NCBI RefSeq assembly: GCF_964340395.1
Contig: NC_135558.1
Location: 20,906,871-20,970,870, forward strand
From: Glandiceps talaboti
Taxonomy: Eukaryota > Hemichordata > Enteropneusta > Spengelidae
Direction: 5' to 3'
Length of the DNA stretch: 64,000 nucleotides
Shown in pieces: positions 19,370 to 34,800 of this stretch (within the stretch, counting starts at the first letter, position 1; every line of letters starts with the position of its first letter). The notes beneath the pieces were generated by a model. The model saw only the letters and a program-made list of their open reading frames with translations. It searched no databases and was not told the origin of the DNA. The position numbers and the translations under genes are program-made.

Positions 19370-22300
19370 CTAGGGTGACTTTTTAAGTCTTCTGTGTGTT
19401 TTTTCATCTGTGTGTGTTTCATTATAGTTGTTCATATTTGTCAGTATATCATCTTGTGGTCTTGCTGCAGCAGCATCATCATCAGAGTGTTTGACATGTA
19501 CAACTTGTGTGTTCATTACTTCACAGTCTATCTGCATCATGGCCAAATGATTGGCTGGTGTCTTTAACATTGTCTCTGTTGTGAATGAAAAGGATAGCAA
19601 AGATTTATAGTCATACAATGGTATGGGTCTCTGTAAACATTGGGTTAAAGTATGATATGAAATGAGAGAAAATATTTCATTAGAGAGAAAATATTTCAAC
19701 TGTAATGACTAAACTCTTGCACCAATATTTCAATGAATCCATTTACTTTGTCAGAATATTCCTGACACTGACAGTCAACAGACCGGAGAACTGATTATAT
19801 ATATCTGTTTATTTTACAGTGAATAGTTTCAAAGTCATGATATTAATAAGTGTAAAATAAGTTTGTTTTTGAAAGACCAATTTAAAGATGACATTTAAAA
19901 GTCCCCCAGTCCAGTTGGTTTAATACTGTGTGCAAACTGTAAGGTCAAGATGTTGAATAAACACAAAGAACTACAATGTATTCGTATAACTGGTTATAAA
20001 ACATTACATAATCTATTATATAGCCTCCCAATTTCAATGTCAAATGTCTGAAATCTTAAACAGGTCGGTAAAACATCACTTAAAGTATCCAACAGACAAG
20101 GTCAGGTGATACTAATTTCATCACATGTCACTCCTGCGGTCAACGACCTGAGAGAGTAAAGCTGTAAGCTTGTTGACTCTAGCAGACAAAACATGTCACA
20201 AATGAATGCATGATTCAGGGTTAAACCCTGGATATTACCCCTAGGTACCTGGTATGGTAAATTATTGCCATCTATAGATCACTAATGTCATATTGATGGG
20301 TCATAAAGAAATCAAAGTGTGTCACATTGCAATTGATAAGGTTGGGAGTCAAACTATTATGGCTAGAAAAAATCTATAGCAAAAAATGCATTTCCAATAT
20401 GTAAAGTCACAATTTAGAAAGAAAAAAATTGGGTTCTTAAAAGAAACACATCACTCACTTACATGTAGACAATCCTAGGTTAAAAATACCAAACATGACA
20501 TCTTTGAATACTGACTGTAAAATGTTGTCAACATGTGCCAACTCCAAGGTCAATACATGATCTCTTATTTTTTCAGTTAGCTTGTGATTGTCATGCTGAA
20601 ATTCTCACTGTTGACCTTGATATGACCCCCTACAATCATTTCAAATTGAGTCTCTTGTGTTCTTCCATGGGCCTAAAAAATTTGGTGTGGGTAAAAAGTG
20701 TATACTTAGTTTATCTGCAATGTTTGTCAAGCACTCACCGGAGAGGTTGGCAACAAAGCTAACCTTCTCTGTCTCCAAGTAAATACTACTTTATCAAGAA
20801 GCAAAAACTGCATGAAGTCACTTACCATTCATACCCATTGCTGGCATCACCAATGACATCTTAGGTCTTTGTGTAGCATTGTATGCAGTAGCTGGCAGCA
20901 ATAAATGATCCTGTAAAAAACACAAACTAAGTTATCAATATTTTAGACAATAAACAAACTGATTATGGCCATACAGATGTTTCTATCATTTCCCTATCAT
21001 TTGTCTCTGATAGGACTAAAACTAAGATATGATCTGACACTGGACTAAAAGATTCTTAGTAACTACTAACTGATTGATAATAACTGGTAAATATTGTCAC
21101 CAAATTGTGTTTTATTGATAACATCTGTTACACTCCCCACACTCTGACAACATCTGTTACACTCCCACACTCTGGATGTATTAACCATCCAATGAAATGA
21201 TACATTTCCATCCATCCAATGAAATGACACATTTTCATAGTTGGATGATAATTTGATTGATGCCACAACAATGTATCTCCTTTGCCTTCATTGTAAGCAG
21301 TAGAATTTAACATGATGATACATGTCATGGGTTGTTTGAATTCTGCATCACTGTTCTCAGAATCTCCCAATCCACAATATCAATGAACAACCAGGTGTAA
21401 ACTGAATGTCTTCCGTAAGGGCAAAGTTTTGAGATTGTCGTTCCTACAGACAATTGTTGGAATACAACAGAATATATGTAATCAGTTATTTTTTCTCATT
21501 GATTGCTATTTGTTCATTGCTGTTAGTGATCTCCTGGCCAACCATAACATGTACTGTGACATTTGTTGAGAATGTAATAAAAAAAAAACCGCATCTTCGT
21601 ACCACTTTAGACAACATTTCCTGACGAGAAACTATTTTTTTCCCTTTTTAGTGGCCTACAAAAATATGCCAATAACTTATTAAAACTAAAAGCTACATTA
21701 GTAATATTTTCACGACAGGTGCGCTTTGGTATCGCAAATGTGTGTACCAAGTTATAATGAATTTGAAGAGTGCATTCTTGAGATATAGCCTAATTACCGA
21801 AAATCATTAATTACGTAAATTGCTCATTAATATTCTTGGGATGTTTACCAAAACCTAATCAAGTCTTGCCATTACCTTACGGAATACGTCTTCACAATTT
21901 CGTTTGAATTGAGCAAGCCGTTATGGAGAAAACGATGACACAGACAGACAGACACACAGACACCCACCCATAAATATATCTCTTCCTTACGGAAGAAAAA
22001 ACTGAACAAATGTATCGATAACTAGTGTATTTCATCCAAATGTTATTATCACACACATATTTGATGTACTATTGTTTGATAATACTCTGTTTACTAATGC
22101 TCTAAATATAACATATTTGATCAAAAAGCTGAACACAATTTTAAATTTGGCAGTTTTAGTCTATCCAAACTTCACACAAAAAAATAGACACTAGACTGAC
22201 CTTTCTGAAGGACACCACATAAAAGGTGTCATCTCTTCGGTTGAGTGCTTCCAAGAAACGTGTGTATGACTTTTCAAATAGGTAATCATACACCTGTATT

Positions 22301-22669
22301 GATGTCTCATCAACGTTAACATCAGGTAGAGTTGGATTGTCTACTTTAGGTTTAGGTGTCTTTGTTTTTCTTTTCTTTCTAAATAACTGAAATGATACAA
22401 GGACGCTGTCAGATAACTCAACCCATAACAAGGTTGATGAGATCTACTCTGTTGAGAAATGCTTCCAACCGACACATGATGTAGTAATGTAAAATGTTGT
22501 TATTATTCCTGTTGTTTCATGCACATTACCTTCTTATACATTAAACCATTTGTTTGATATAAATAAAATTAGACAACTTCTTATAAATATACATTTTGTC
22601 ATAGGAGAGTTTGATAACTGAAAAAATAACAGGAACTGGTCACAAGTTGTACTCTTTCCTATAGTGTGA

Positions 22670-22725
<56 letters not shown>

Positions 22726-22814
22726 ATGTGTGTGTGCATGTGTGTGTGTGCATGTGTGTGTGTGTCTGTCTGTCTGTGTGTATGTGTATATGTGTGTGTG
22801 CATGTGTGTGTGTG

Positions 22815-22873
<59 letters not shown>

Positions 22874-25800
22874 ACATGTACTTGTGCCATCTAAGCCAAT
22901 TTGACACACTACTGACGTACACAATTTCTAGTCACACACCAAATTTGGTATTTCCCTATCTCTTACTATGTGATGACTCACAAGAAGTGTCAGATTTTAT
23001 CATTTTGACTCACAACAACAAAATTGTGTGTAACTATTGTAACTGTGTAACTGTGTTGATAAGAACAATACCTCTGAGTTCAACATAATCTTTGTGGCCA
23101 AAAAGAACACTGATAGTTTATTTAATAATTGATATTTCTTACTTTGTCTCTCAGTTCTTTCTTTTGATCTTTCCTCTTCTTTTCCTGTAGTTCTGCTTCA
23201 TGTCCATGTACCCATCCTGTCAGTTCATCAACCAACCTGTCAAATTCAACAAATATTCACAATCAAATATTTCATGTACATACATATATCTATTAATTAT
23301 TATAAACCCATACAGCACATTTATTATGTATCTGTTTATTTACTAATTCATATTTGAAACAACATTTTAAAAAAGTGATAATCACTCAAGGTAACAAAAT
23401 CTGTAAATTCCAAGTGTTAGTGCACTGACACTACCCTAGTTGAAAACCTGAAATTTTCGAACGACTTTTCTCTTATTATTTCCTACATATGTTGACATTA
23501 AAAAACACTTACCTGACAGTATCTGTTGAATTAAACATTGCACAGAAGGATGAATTCTTAGTCAGGATAGCTGCTACATCCATATCTTTCAATATCATTA
23601 AGTTTTTGGAGTCTCTGTCTCGATGACTTGATATGTTTCTAGTGGATTCTAAAGTATGCCTAATGATGTCATCAATATTTGTGGTGTTGTGTATGACATC
23701 ATTAGTTTTGGTGTTCTCTTCCTCAAAGGACAGAAGTGCTCTACCATGGTGAGCATTGGACACAATATTTGAATTTGGATCCACGTTTGAAGTAAGCAAA
23801 CTGTAAGGAATAACAACAATTTCAATTATTTGTCACATAAGGAAATATTTTTACATGATGGTGTTTCTTAAGTGATAAACTTATCTGCTAATTTTTTCAT
23901 TAATCTATCACATTTGTTTTCGCTGTACAAGGCATCTTGCTAACCTAGATCTTCTGTAATGGTGGATTTCAACTAACATCCCTCTGTAGACTCTATAGTC
24001 TTCTACTCTAAATATTTTACATTCAGTATTGGCAAGAAAACCAATGTAAATTGTCACTGTCAAAGATGATGTCAATAGCTTCATCATGTGATTAGAATCA
24101 ACAAGGATGATATAGCTGTGCTGTGAGATGTAATCTGTATCATGCACTAGATTGGATCAGCCAATCACAATGGGATGAATTTCAAGATAGACTTGGATGT
24201 ATCTAAGGCCTAAAACATTTGTGTGCTTCTGATTACACTCAATTTTAAAATAGGTGGGGGTGGTAGAATTTTCATTTTATTTTATTTATTTTTTTCCATG
24301 TGTGAGTGTCTAGTTCAGGTAGTTATGTTTTCTGTTGTTTTCCATATAGTCTCTGTCTTATTGCTTTCTTCTCATCAGATGTACAACCATTACAGACTGG
24401 AAGAACAGTTTTAGATTGTCTTTTTAAGTTGATGTCAGTTTCTGCATCCGCTATTTATCATGAGACTTCACAATTTTCATGATTTTATTTGATTTTTTCC
24501 CAAATATGTCAAAAAAGTTTAGGGTCGGCAGTGGGGTTGGGTAACTGCAACCAAACAATATTTTTTTTTAGGTCTAAGTGGGATTGAACTGACAATGAGT
24601 GACATCGTACTTTAATTTTAGGTTTAAATACAAAACCATTAGCACAAGTCAATTTCCCTAAGTTGATAAGTATGAAGGAACTAGGCTAGTATCTTGCAAA
24701 TATCTACATCATTCTGTACAAACATTTGAATAAGTTGGGAAGAAACAGAAATAACACATTATAGTCAAACTTGATACCATGATGTAAATTTTTATTTAAG
24801 TTTCATTTCTAATCAGCAGACTTACATCATAATATTTACTGTCATCTACATATCAACACTTCAACTCACCTAAATGGGGCAATATTTATATATCAACACT
24901 TCAACTTACCTAAATGGGGAAATATTTATATATCAACACTTCAACTTACCTAAATGGGGCAATATTTATATATCAACACTTCAACTTACCTAAATGGGGC
25001 AATATTTATATATCAACACTTCAACTTACCTAAATGGGGAAATATTTATATATCAACACTTCAACTTACCTAAATGGGGAAATATTTATATATCAACACT
25101 TCAACTCACCTAAATGGGGCAATATTTATATATCAACACTTCAACTTACCTAAATGGGGCAATATTTACACCGACAAAAAATATTAATGCAAACAGACAA
25201 GCTGTGGTTCTATTGGTTTGTGGAAGCCTGGCCTGTGCTTTCCGCAATTTTTCATTCTGGATGAAAAAAGATAAGAAAACAACAATTTGAAATTAATATG
25301 CACATTAAACATGGCTCACGTTTATATTACTTCAACAATAAATTATGCATGTACATCTACAATAACTGTGAATGAAAACATTAGTAGAACAAATGGACTA
25401 GAATAAAACTTGTAAAAAAAAGTTTGCCTTAGTCTAAAAATAATATAAAATAGAATTGTTACCGGCATTGATTTATTTTCACAACTCTAATTCATTTTAA
25501 ATTCATTCAATTGTTCTATTTTATTTCATGTGTTCTCACAAATCTGTATTCTATAAGCATTCCTTCAACTACTTTTTGGTTTCATGTGTTCTCACAAATC
25601 TGTATTCTATAAAGCATTCCTTCAACTACTTTTTGGTTTCATGTGTTCTCACAAATCTGTATTCTATAAGCATTCCTTCAACTACTTTGTTGTTTCACAT
25701 AATCTTTAGTTCAATCACAATCTATTTTTTAATTTGAAAATCCTTTAAAACTTTACTGAAAGATACTTGATAAATGTGTTTCTTACATTTCTACTTTGGT

Positions 25801-28800
25801 TGAATCAGATCGTTAATATGCAAATTATATGCTAAATAAAATACACTAATGGGCTATGTAAATTAGTTCTAAATTTGTCCCTTGTTCTAAGATTGCTGGA
25901 CAGAAACATTCTGAATTCATCACCAAAACCACTCTAGTGACAATATTTACAAATCTGGGTAGACATTCAACAATATCCAGTATTTGATTGTCTGGTTGTG
26001 TTTTCTTCACCTGGACTGTACAGGATGTAAGTGTAACAGCTTGACTTGCTTGGCGGCATCCTGGCTTACACAGTATAGTAGTCCCCTATGACTATTAACA
26101 CTACCACAGATGGTGTATTAAGACAAGTAGTTTCATTGTCTTCAGAATGAATTGAACCATTTCTAGACACATTATCACTTTCAGGGAAGTACCTGAATCA
26201 TCATATCATAGGCAATGAAAAACACATGTTGATAATAATTCATGAACAGGCTAAGAAGTTCTGTAATATTATGATCATTATCTGTCATCATTCATCAAAC
26301 TCGTAATCTACAATCTTACTTTTAGGGAAAGTTTAGTGTCTTCACACCATATACAATTAGAAGTACCTGCCCTACACATACTGATAATGATGTATCTATT
26401 TTCACTATCTTTCTTTCCCTAGATAGATCCATTTATTGATCCCAGAGTCTACAATTTCAGAGAAATGTTCAATGATCACACTCTGTGAAGAGCAGTCTAC
26501 ATCTGTTGATACATATGGATTAAAAGACTTGACAATTCATTTATCTTCCATGTTGTAGCATAGATTGGGGAACCACGGTAACAGAAAGGGAGAAAGATGT
26601 AAAAGTGTAATAGTTTGCCATACAATCTGCCATAACTCTATTTGTGAATCTTGGTATAAATGACTGGGGAACGCCGGTAGATTTTACCTACTTACTACTT
26701 ACTACCTTTAGCAAAAATACCGATCTTTATGATATTTATCTCCAGAAGTGATCATTTCCTTGTTCATGAAGTTGACAGTTTCACTCTGAGGGTGTGCAAC
26801 AGGAAATGTATGCTACTATCAGCAACACACACATACAGATACCAATGGATTGATAGAATTGGAAGTCTCTTTATCTTCATTTCCTTCCTTCATAACAAAG
26901 TAATTTCAACTTCCCTTTCAGAAACCATGTCATAAAACCTTCAGTAGTAATACATACTGTTGCCATGGTAATCAATGAAATAAAATCTCATATCTTTATT
27001 GGACTCTCAGTTGAGATTCTTGGTGCATACTACATGTATAGTTGCCAGTCTGAACCTAAGTGAAAGTACAAAAGTCAACTGCTGCAAACTCTGATATGCA
27101 TGTGAAAATTCTGTCAGGAAAGTCTTCCATGCTTTCCATGCTGTATTGAACCAAGAACAATACTAGTGGAATAAGTACCCACGACTCACAAGTCATGGAT
27201 ATTCATTGTTCAACCATGAATATATTATTTCTGCTGTCTCCTATTAAGCAATGTCCCATAGCAAAGATACCCTATAAATGCACAAGATAAACTTGATGCA
27301 TCTCTGAAATGGCAAATAATTGTAGGTGATGTAAAATCATGAAATGACTCTCCAGAATCCATAGTTTATGAAAATGTCTCTATTTCCTGGAGTGCTGTTC
27401 TATTAATATGTTAAACTAATTCAAACTTAGAATACACATCTGATATGCCTCAGTGGTTTTGCTAAGGTTGGGGAACCCTGGCAACAGAAAGGGGGAAGAG
27501 GTAAACCTGACAGTGTTTCCCATAGAATCTATCATAATTTTGGTAGGGAACCCCGGTAAAATGATGTGGGAACTCAGGTAGACTTTACCTACTTATACCG
27601 CCCTTATTGTACCATTGTATTTTGTTCTAATACTCACCTCACTCTGTAGGGCAAGAATTTTTCTTTTCAGGAGTTCATTTTCTGACTTGAGTTTCTCATT
27701 TTCTACTGCACACTCTTGAAGTGTTCCTTCAAGACCTTGTAGATACTGAAATACAGAGAAATACATAATGTGTCATTAGAATGTCAGAATAACTGGTTTA
27801 TTTACGATCTAAGATGGTAAACTTACAAAATATATGTATCAGTAACTGGGTGTATCTCAATAAAGAAACTTTCAGATTGTCTACAAAATCTTGTGTTATA
27901 AGTAAACTTGTACAGGTAAAACAAACAGAAAATATATGAAGTTGTCTCCACACGGAGGTGGCTATATGTGGCTATAAGAATGACCAATGTCAGTCAGTCT
28001 GTTGACAGCCATATATCTGACACTCAAAATTGAAACAAACCTAAGACAAATGTCAATCATTAGTCTATTTCATTTGATGTTGTGACCTTTGCCCTTTATG
28101 ACAAAATTTTAAAACAAAGCTGTACATTATTTTTTCACTCACTTCTTTCTTTTTCTTCCGTGATAAGCATGCTGATTCTCTGTTTTTAATCATTCTTTGT
28201 TGTCTTTTCCATGCTTTGATCTGCAAAACACAAATATATATATATCAAGTAATGGTATTAGTGAATATGTCAGATTGCTTAAAGAAAGCACAATTAACAT
28301 TGACTCTCTCTCTCTGTAAAAAATGTGTCTACTGAGAAGAAATAAGATATGATGTACATACAATGTAGACATAGCTAGATTTAGTAGTAAATGGTTCACT
28401 TATTAATTGTTAAGTTTTCTTACAATGTTTTCCCACGTATTGTACAGACTACAACATGACACATCATATCTTAGGTTCCCACACTGCTCAAAATGACATA
28501 CAATCATTGTCCCTTGCATGGACCTATAACAGTACAATCATTGTCTCTTGCATGGACCTATAACAGTACAATCATTGTCACTTGCATGGACCTATAACAG
28601 TACAATCATTGTCTCTTGCATGGACCTATAACAGTACAATCATTGTCTCTTGCATGGACCTATAACAGTACGACACACCTTTATTCATCAACTTCCAGGG
28701 TGTATACAATACATGCTGCCTTTGGACATGGGATTGAATCCTTCACAGAACAACTTCTATCTTATCAGGTCCCCAATTATACAACTAAGTTGACTAGAGA

Positions 28801-31800
28801 ACAAGTATGGTTCAAATCTTGCCCAAGGACTTTAGTCATTCAGAAACTTACAGCAGTAAAAATTAGTCTTTGAGAATCAGCTGAAGACCATAAAATTGCA
28901 AAATTTTCTTGTAGCGAAAATATCTATGTTTACAATATAAAGACAAAGATAAAGAAAGAAAGTACTAGGACGTACATCTGTATCCTTTGGTGGTAGTACC
29001 GTTGTTATTGGTACACTGATTGCATCATTACCAGGAGTGACAACTCTACTTTGTTTAACAGGTGGTTGGTAGTTGACAACGTTGATATTCTGAGGTACAA
29101 CCTTGACACCATTCTTGGGCTGTCTGACTACAATTGGCTGTGCTACTGTTACTGTAAAGTAAAATGAACCAGTACTGTCAGTTTAAATAACAGTCAATCA
29201 ATCAGGAAGTCCAATGTTTGCATTGTTGACAGTAATTTGTTATTTCTTATGGGGTGTTTGATTTATACATGCTGTGAAACATCATAAAATAATGTGATGT
29301 GTGTTTACATATATAACATTTGTGCAAGGCAGTGCAGTGGTTTGCAGTATTACTATCCTAGTTTCTCCATATATGGGATACTGCATGTAAGTTAATCCTC
29401 TTTCTCCAAACTTGTATTCCTAGGGAGAACGAGGATTTAAATAAACCCACTTCTGGAGTAAGTTTGGCAAATTGACCAATAAATGATACACTTTCAATTT
29501 TCTGTATTTTGACATGTCACACAAGGTGAATGATAAACATAATTATAGTCTGGATAAAGGTTTGCAGTCTTTCACCACCACATGCCCTTATATGGTTGGG
29601 TTCTTCATTGTCAACAAAGTCTGCTAAACAAGATGCCATCCATGATTACAATTTATCTACAATGACAATTTGTGTACTCTTGTTGATAAAACAACTCTGA
29701 GATCAACTAAGACAAGATCTGATGTGATAATAGCCATATGATTAATCCGATCAGAGTTTTCTATTTTCATCTCCATGGCAATATTCACAAAAACCCTTAC
29801 CTGGAATTTGTTGAACTGTAATAGTTTGTGGATGTGTCTTTGTGATTTGTACAGTGCTTGGTTTAATTTCTATCGATGAAGACTTGGGTTCTAACTTTGG
29901 CAAGATGGGTGGGTGTGCTGTGACTGGCTTTGGTAGTATCGCAACTTTGTTAGGCACAGATACAATGGAGGGCGGTATTGATGTTATCTGGTCTTCTCTA
30001 GGTGGTGTAAGTGGTGGTGACTCTAACCGTACATCAAAGTTATTACTGTCTGTATGTATATTTCCATTTAATAGAGGTGGTACAGATTCTGATGATAGAT
30101 CTGAACAAGATGAACTTGACGGTGACAATGGCTCACTTTTAATCATTATACCTACAAAGTTTGCAGAAAATAAACTGTTGTTAGTAAACACATCCATACT
30201 TTCATTTGAAATCAATTTTAATATAAATGTCCAAAATAGTGATACCATGGATTCAAACAAGACGTGATATAGTACAACCTTGATGGTGTTGATGATGAGA
30301 CATACACAAAAACATTCGCTTTCCAAAAACAGGGTTGATTCTACAAGAAGTTTTTGTCTGTAATGATGAACCTATACAGCATGATAATCCATTCATCCAT
30401 CATTAACCCAGACAGCATGATAATTCATTCTTTAATACATAGATAGTAACAGTAAACATAACTAGATAAATTTTAACTATTAAACTACTGTGTGAGAAGA
30501 GCCTTTGGCTCAACAGTCTATCAAGATTAAATAAAGTCTAATAAATAAATAACAAAATAAATAAAACTAAATATAAAGAAACCAAGAATTCTGTTCGAAC
30601 ATCTACAATATATTGTTTATGGTTCCAAGAATCAATAGGACAGTACAATATAGTTACTTTGGAATGGTAAATTGGAAATGAATGTGACGTTTTGATCCGT
30701 CGGCTACTACAGACCTTGATCATGCAATGATTTCATTATACAGCATTAATGTTTCTCTCTGGACTGGCGGAAAAATTATCTACAATATTCATTTTTCATT
30801 TCACATGATGATATAAAAACAGTGGGTGGCATAACAGACTTCTCACTACATTGTACGTCTGAGTTCAGCCACTAAAAAAGGCTGTGTCTTAAATGACTGA
30901 TATTTTGAACATTTTGATCTGAATTTCAGGAGACTCAGTATGGTAAACCATATTTTACATACACAATGCAGCAAGGTTTTGGGATTTGAATGAAATGATT
31001 GAAGACTTGTAGATGTTTGTGTGCATATATTACAATACAAAAGACATACATACATACATACATACATACATACATACATACATACATACATACATACATA
31101 CATACATACATACATACATACATACATACATACGTACATACATACATACAGTTTCATATTATTGGTCACTGGCTGTTTGATACAATCTCACAGAAAGTTG
31201 AGAAACCAATAAGAATCTACACATGCTACACGTGACGAGATAGCAAGACTGAATGAATAGGTTCCTGGTACATTATGTCTAAGTGAAATGAACTATTAAA
31301 CATGCCACTATGCAGACATCAAATGCATGATGTCACAACATTACCACCCACATGTCTGTATCTAGTTGCAGTACATTTGGTTACAGCATTTAGACAAAAT
31401 GTAGCAAAAAAACTGATCTTGGTATCTCAAAGTGTAGCATGTGCAGTTTGTTATTGAGTTCTGTGCCATTGTATCAAATAGAGCCAGTGAACAGTGACAT
31501 GAAACAGACTGTAGTATTATGATATGCAAAAATCAAGCCCATATTTTCAGTTTAACTACATGTAAATACAAGTACAATTTGGCTTGTAAATACAATTTAC
31601 TAACAGATAGTGATTTACAGTTTGTTCACTTTGATAAATTTTAGTGTTTACAAGAATTCAAAATCACAATTAAGGTTTGCTTACCGTCCAGGAAGTCATT
31701 AGAGTATAGGGGAGACTCCCATGGTTGACCATTTAAATCTGTACTAAAGCCATCACTACATTCACTGGTGAATGGACTGCCATCATTGTCTACATCATGG

Positions 31801-34800
31801 AGATCTGGAATCTAGAAATACAGCCAATACGTCACAAAATGAACAACATACAATACAGGGCTACAAATTAACTTTTTTCTATGGTAGTCCTAGTGAGCTA
31901 CCAATTTCAGAAATTGGTAGCCCAAGGATTGTGACCTGTAGTCCCATATTCCTGAACTGAAAACAGATTTCCTCTACTGGAAATAATTTAATATGTGTAT
32001 TATTTAAAATACTTTCATGTCCATAAATCTTCCATCTTCATCACATCATCAGTGGTAGCCTGAGTGGGCAAATTATGGTAGCCCTCATGACAAGAATTGG
32101 TAGTCTGTGGGCATGGGATTACTGTTATGGTGTTAATTTCGAGCCCTGCAATATCAACATTTTGTAGCAGACCATACATTCAATACATTGTGAGGTGCAT
32201 TACATGTATAGATGCAGGTAAAATCTATCTGAGGTCTAGAGGCAATTTATCAGGGTTCCTTACTAGAGTTTTTGTTAAGTAGGTAAATATCCTTGAGTTC
32301 CCCAGGTAATTTACTCTGGTAACCCATTAAAATCATGGTACCACATGTCAGTATTTATATCCATGCAAGTTTTACCAGATTTACCTCTTTTGTTACTGAA
32401 GTACCCAAACCTTAAACAAAGACACTGAGATAAATACATATGCCACAATTAATTCTCCAGCATTGTCAGCATTTAATCAAAATGTCCTAAATGAATGATG
32501 GTCACTTTTTATAGTTCCTGCATTACAGTCAATACATTTTAAGTATACATTATGGAAATATGCATTATGCGTTTTGATTGTTACATCAACTATTGTCTGG
32601 TGTGGAATAGACAATAAGGATGGTGTTCTCTCAATTCATCACATTGTGTTGAAACCCCTATGAGTCAGTTATTGTCATTATCCAGTCTACTACTGTATTA
32701 AAACTAAGTAGAATTGCAATTATTCATGCTGTGTTGTTGCTGTAAATGACACATACAGAAAGGTGAACTCAACTGTCTTTTTCTGTGTTTTTCCTGTAGT
32801 TTGAGAAACCCAGTCAGTAAAGATCAGAATATGATCCAATTTACAATTTTGATTTCTGTACTGTGGCAGATATTTACAGAAAATTTGCAAGGCAAAAACT
32901 TTCAAATCTTTCTTTTTTTTGTACACAGTAACACTTGGGTAGATTTTACCTAAATACACTTCACATGAAGTGCTATACATTCCAACCATATGTAACAAAG
33001 CAATACATTTCAAATGTCACCTATAAATTATGCAGACCATATTTCAACATCTAAAGATTCACATTGTAAATTTTCCAACCAATTTACAATGATGCAATCT
33101 ACTATATTGTAGCATTATAAAAACCTGTACCATTCAAAAGACATTCTATTATTTTAGTTCTATTTCTGTAATTTCTAGAAATTTAATCCTGTTTAAATTT
33201 TTGGTGAATTCAGAAATATTTCCTTTTAGCAAACAAAGCCTTATTCTACATGTACACGTATATTGAACATAAGCTACTTAGCCTTTCAGAATTCTGACAT
33301 GTATCATGTCTTCACAGGGTAAACAAAACGTACACATTGAAAACACAAACCATGTATTATTTATCCCTACTCATAACATGTACAATGTACACTAACAGAT
33401 GGGTAAACCTGTAGAAATACAATAATAATAAGCATGGCCATACTGTACATGTAGAAATACAGAATTACACTCAGACTACATTCTTTGCACAAAATAATAA
33501 TATGGCCTGTTTTGAATATCTGAATTCTAAAACATCAATACAATGTCTGGCTAATACAATAAGCCCTACTATAGAAATGAGTGTTATTACATAGTAATTT
33601 CTAGCAGCTAAATTTTTAACACGTGTAACATATGTTTGAAGTCCCATTCACTCAGCCTGCATTTTGTAGTTCAGTTCAAAGGTTCATCCTATTTGAATAT
33701 TTAGTGCCATTTACTCTAAAACAATGAAATATGGCAACATATGGTTTTATCTTTTGGTCTTCTCATGTCTATGACTGCTTATCTCACAATTCTGATGGCT
33801 ATAAACTCAACAATAGAAACACACTTGTTGAGTTAGACATTTCACTTCACACTTTAATTATTAACAAGTGGTCAAAAATAAGGATCTACACCAAACATTT
33901 AATAATATGAATGCTACATTTACAATCGATGGGACTAAAACTTTTTTCTTTTAAGGTTGAAGGAAGTGCCTCTGAAGTGAACAATAGCGTTTTGGATTTT
34001 TTATCGAATAACCTGGAGGAAAAATGTGCATGTGGTCATACCCCTAAAATTCTGGTTGTAACTGAAAGTGTCTTTCTATGTACAGAAGTGTACTTCCTGG
34101 AATTCTAGAGTTTATTGAATCACCTGGACACTGAAAGTGTGTGCCGTGTGTTTTGTCATGAATAATATACCAGCATAAGATATATATGCTATGGTCAATA
34201 ACCAAATTCTCCGTCCAGTACAAATCTCAATACAACATATTTCAGTTACAGTTATTTATACATTCTCCTTTTTATCTTTAAAACATTTCTGAATAATTGT
34301 TTTAGTTTTATCTTTTCATGTTTACATTCCATACACCACACCATTTTGGTTTTTTATTGGAATATCTTCCTTACAATACACTTGGTTTGTGTATTGTAAT
34401 GATGGACTTTATTTCAATTTTTATGTATTGTGAAGTGCCTCTGAAGTGAACAATAGAGTTTTGGATTTTTTTGCTATACAAATTGTAAGTTTATCTATAT
34501 CTTCTTTACTGATGTCCATGTTACTTATAAAACTTTTGGAAAGAAGAAAATTTGCTGCACAATGGATCTATAGCAATAGTCATAAAGTTACAGCATATAA
34601 TATACCATGTGACAGCATCCTCCGTCAAGGAACACCATATCATATCATGTATTCATAATCACAGCTTCATATACGGATTTAAACTCAAATAACGCCTGTG
34701 GCTGTTATTGTACTACACTTTACAGGCCTAGTAGTTATAAGTCTGGAGTAGCAACATTTTAATCTTGTTAATAATGACAGGCCAGCATATGTTACATGTA

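Noticed and set aside
29842-30267. 141-codon plus-strand frame
   Set aside because: Antisense shadow of ATF6 exon 4.
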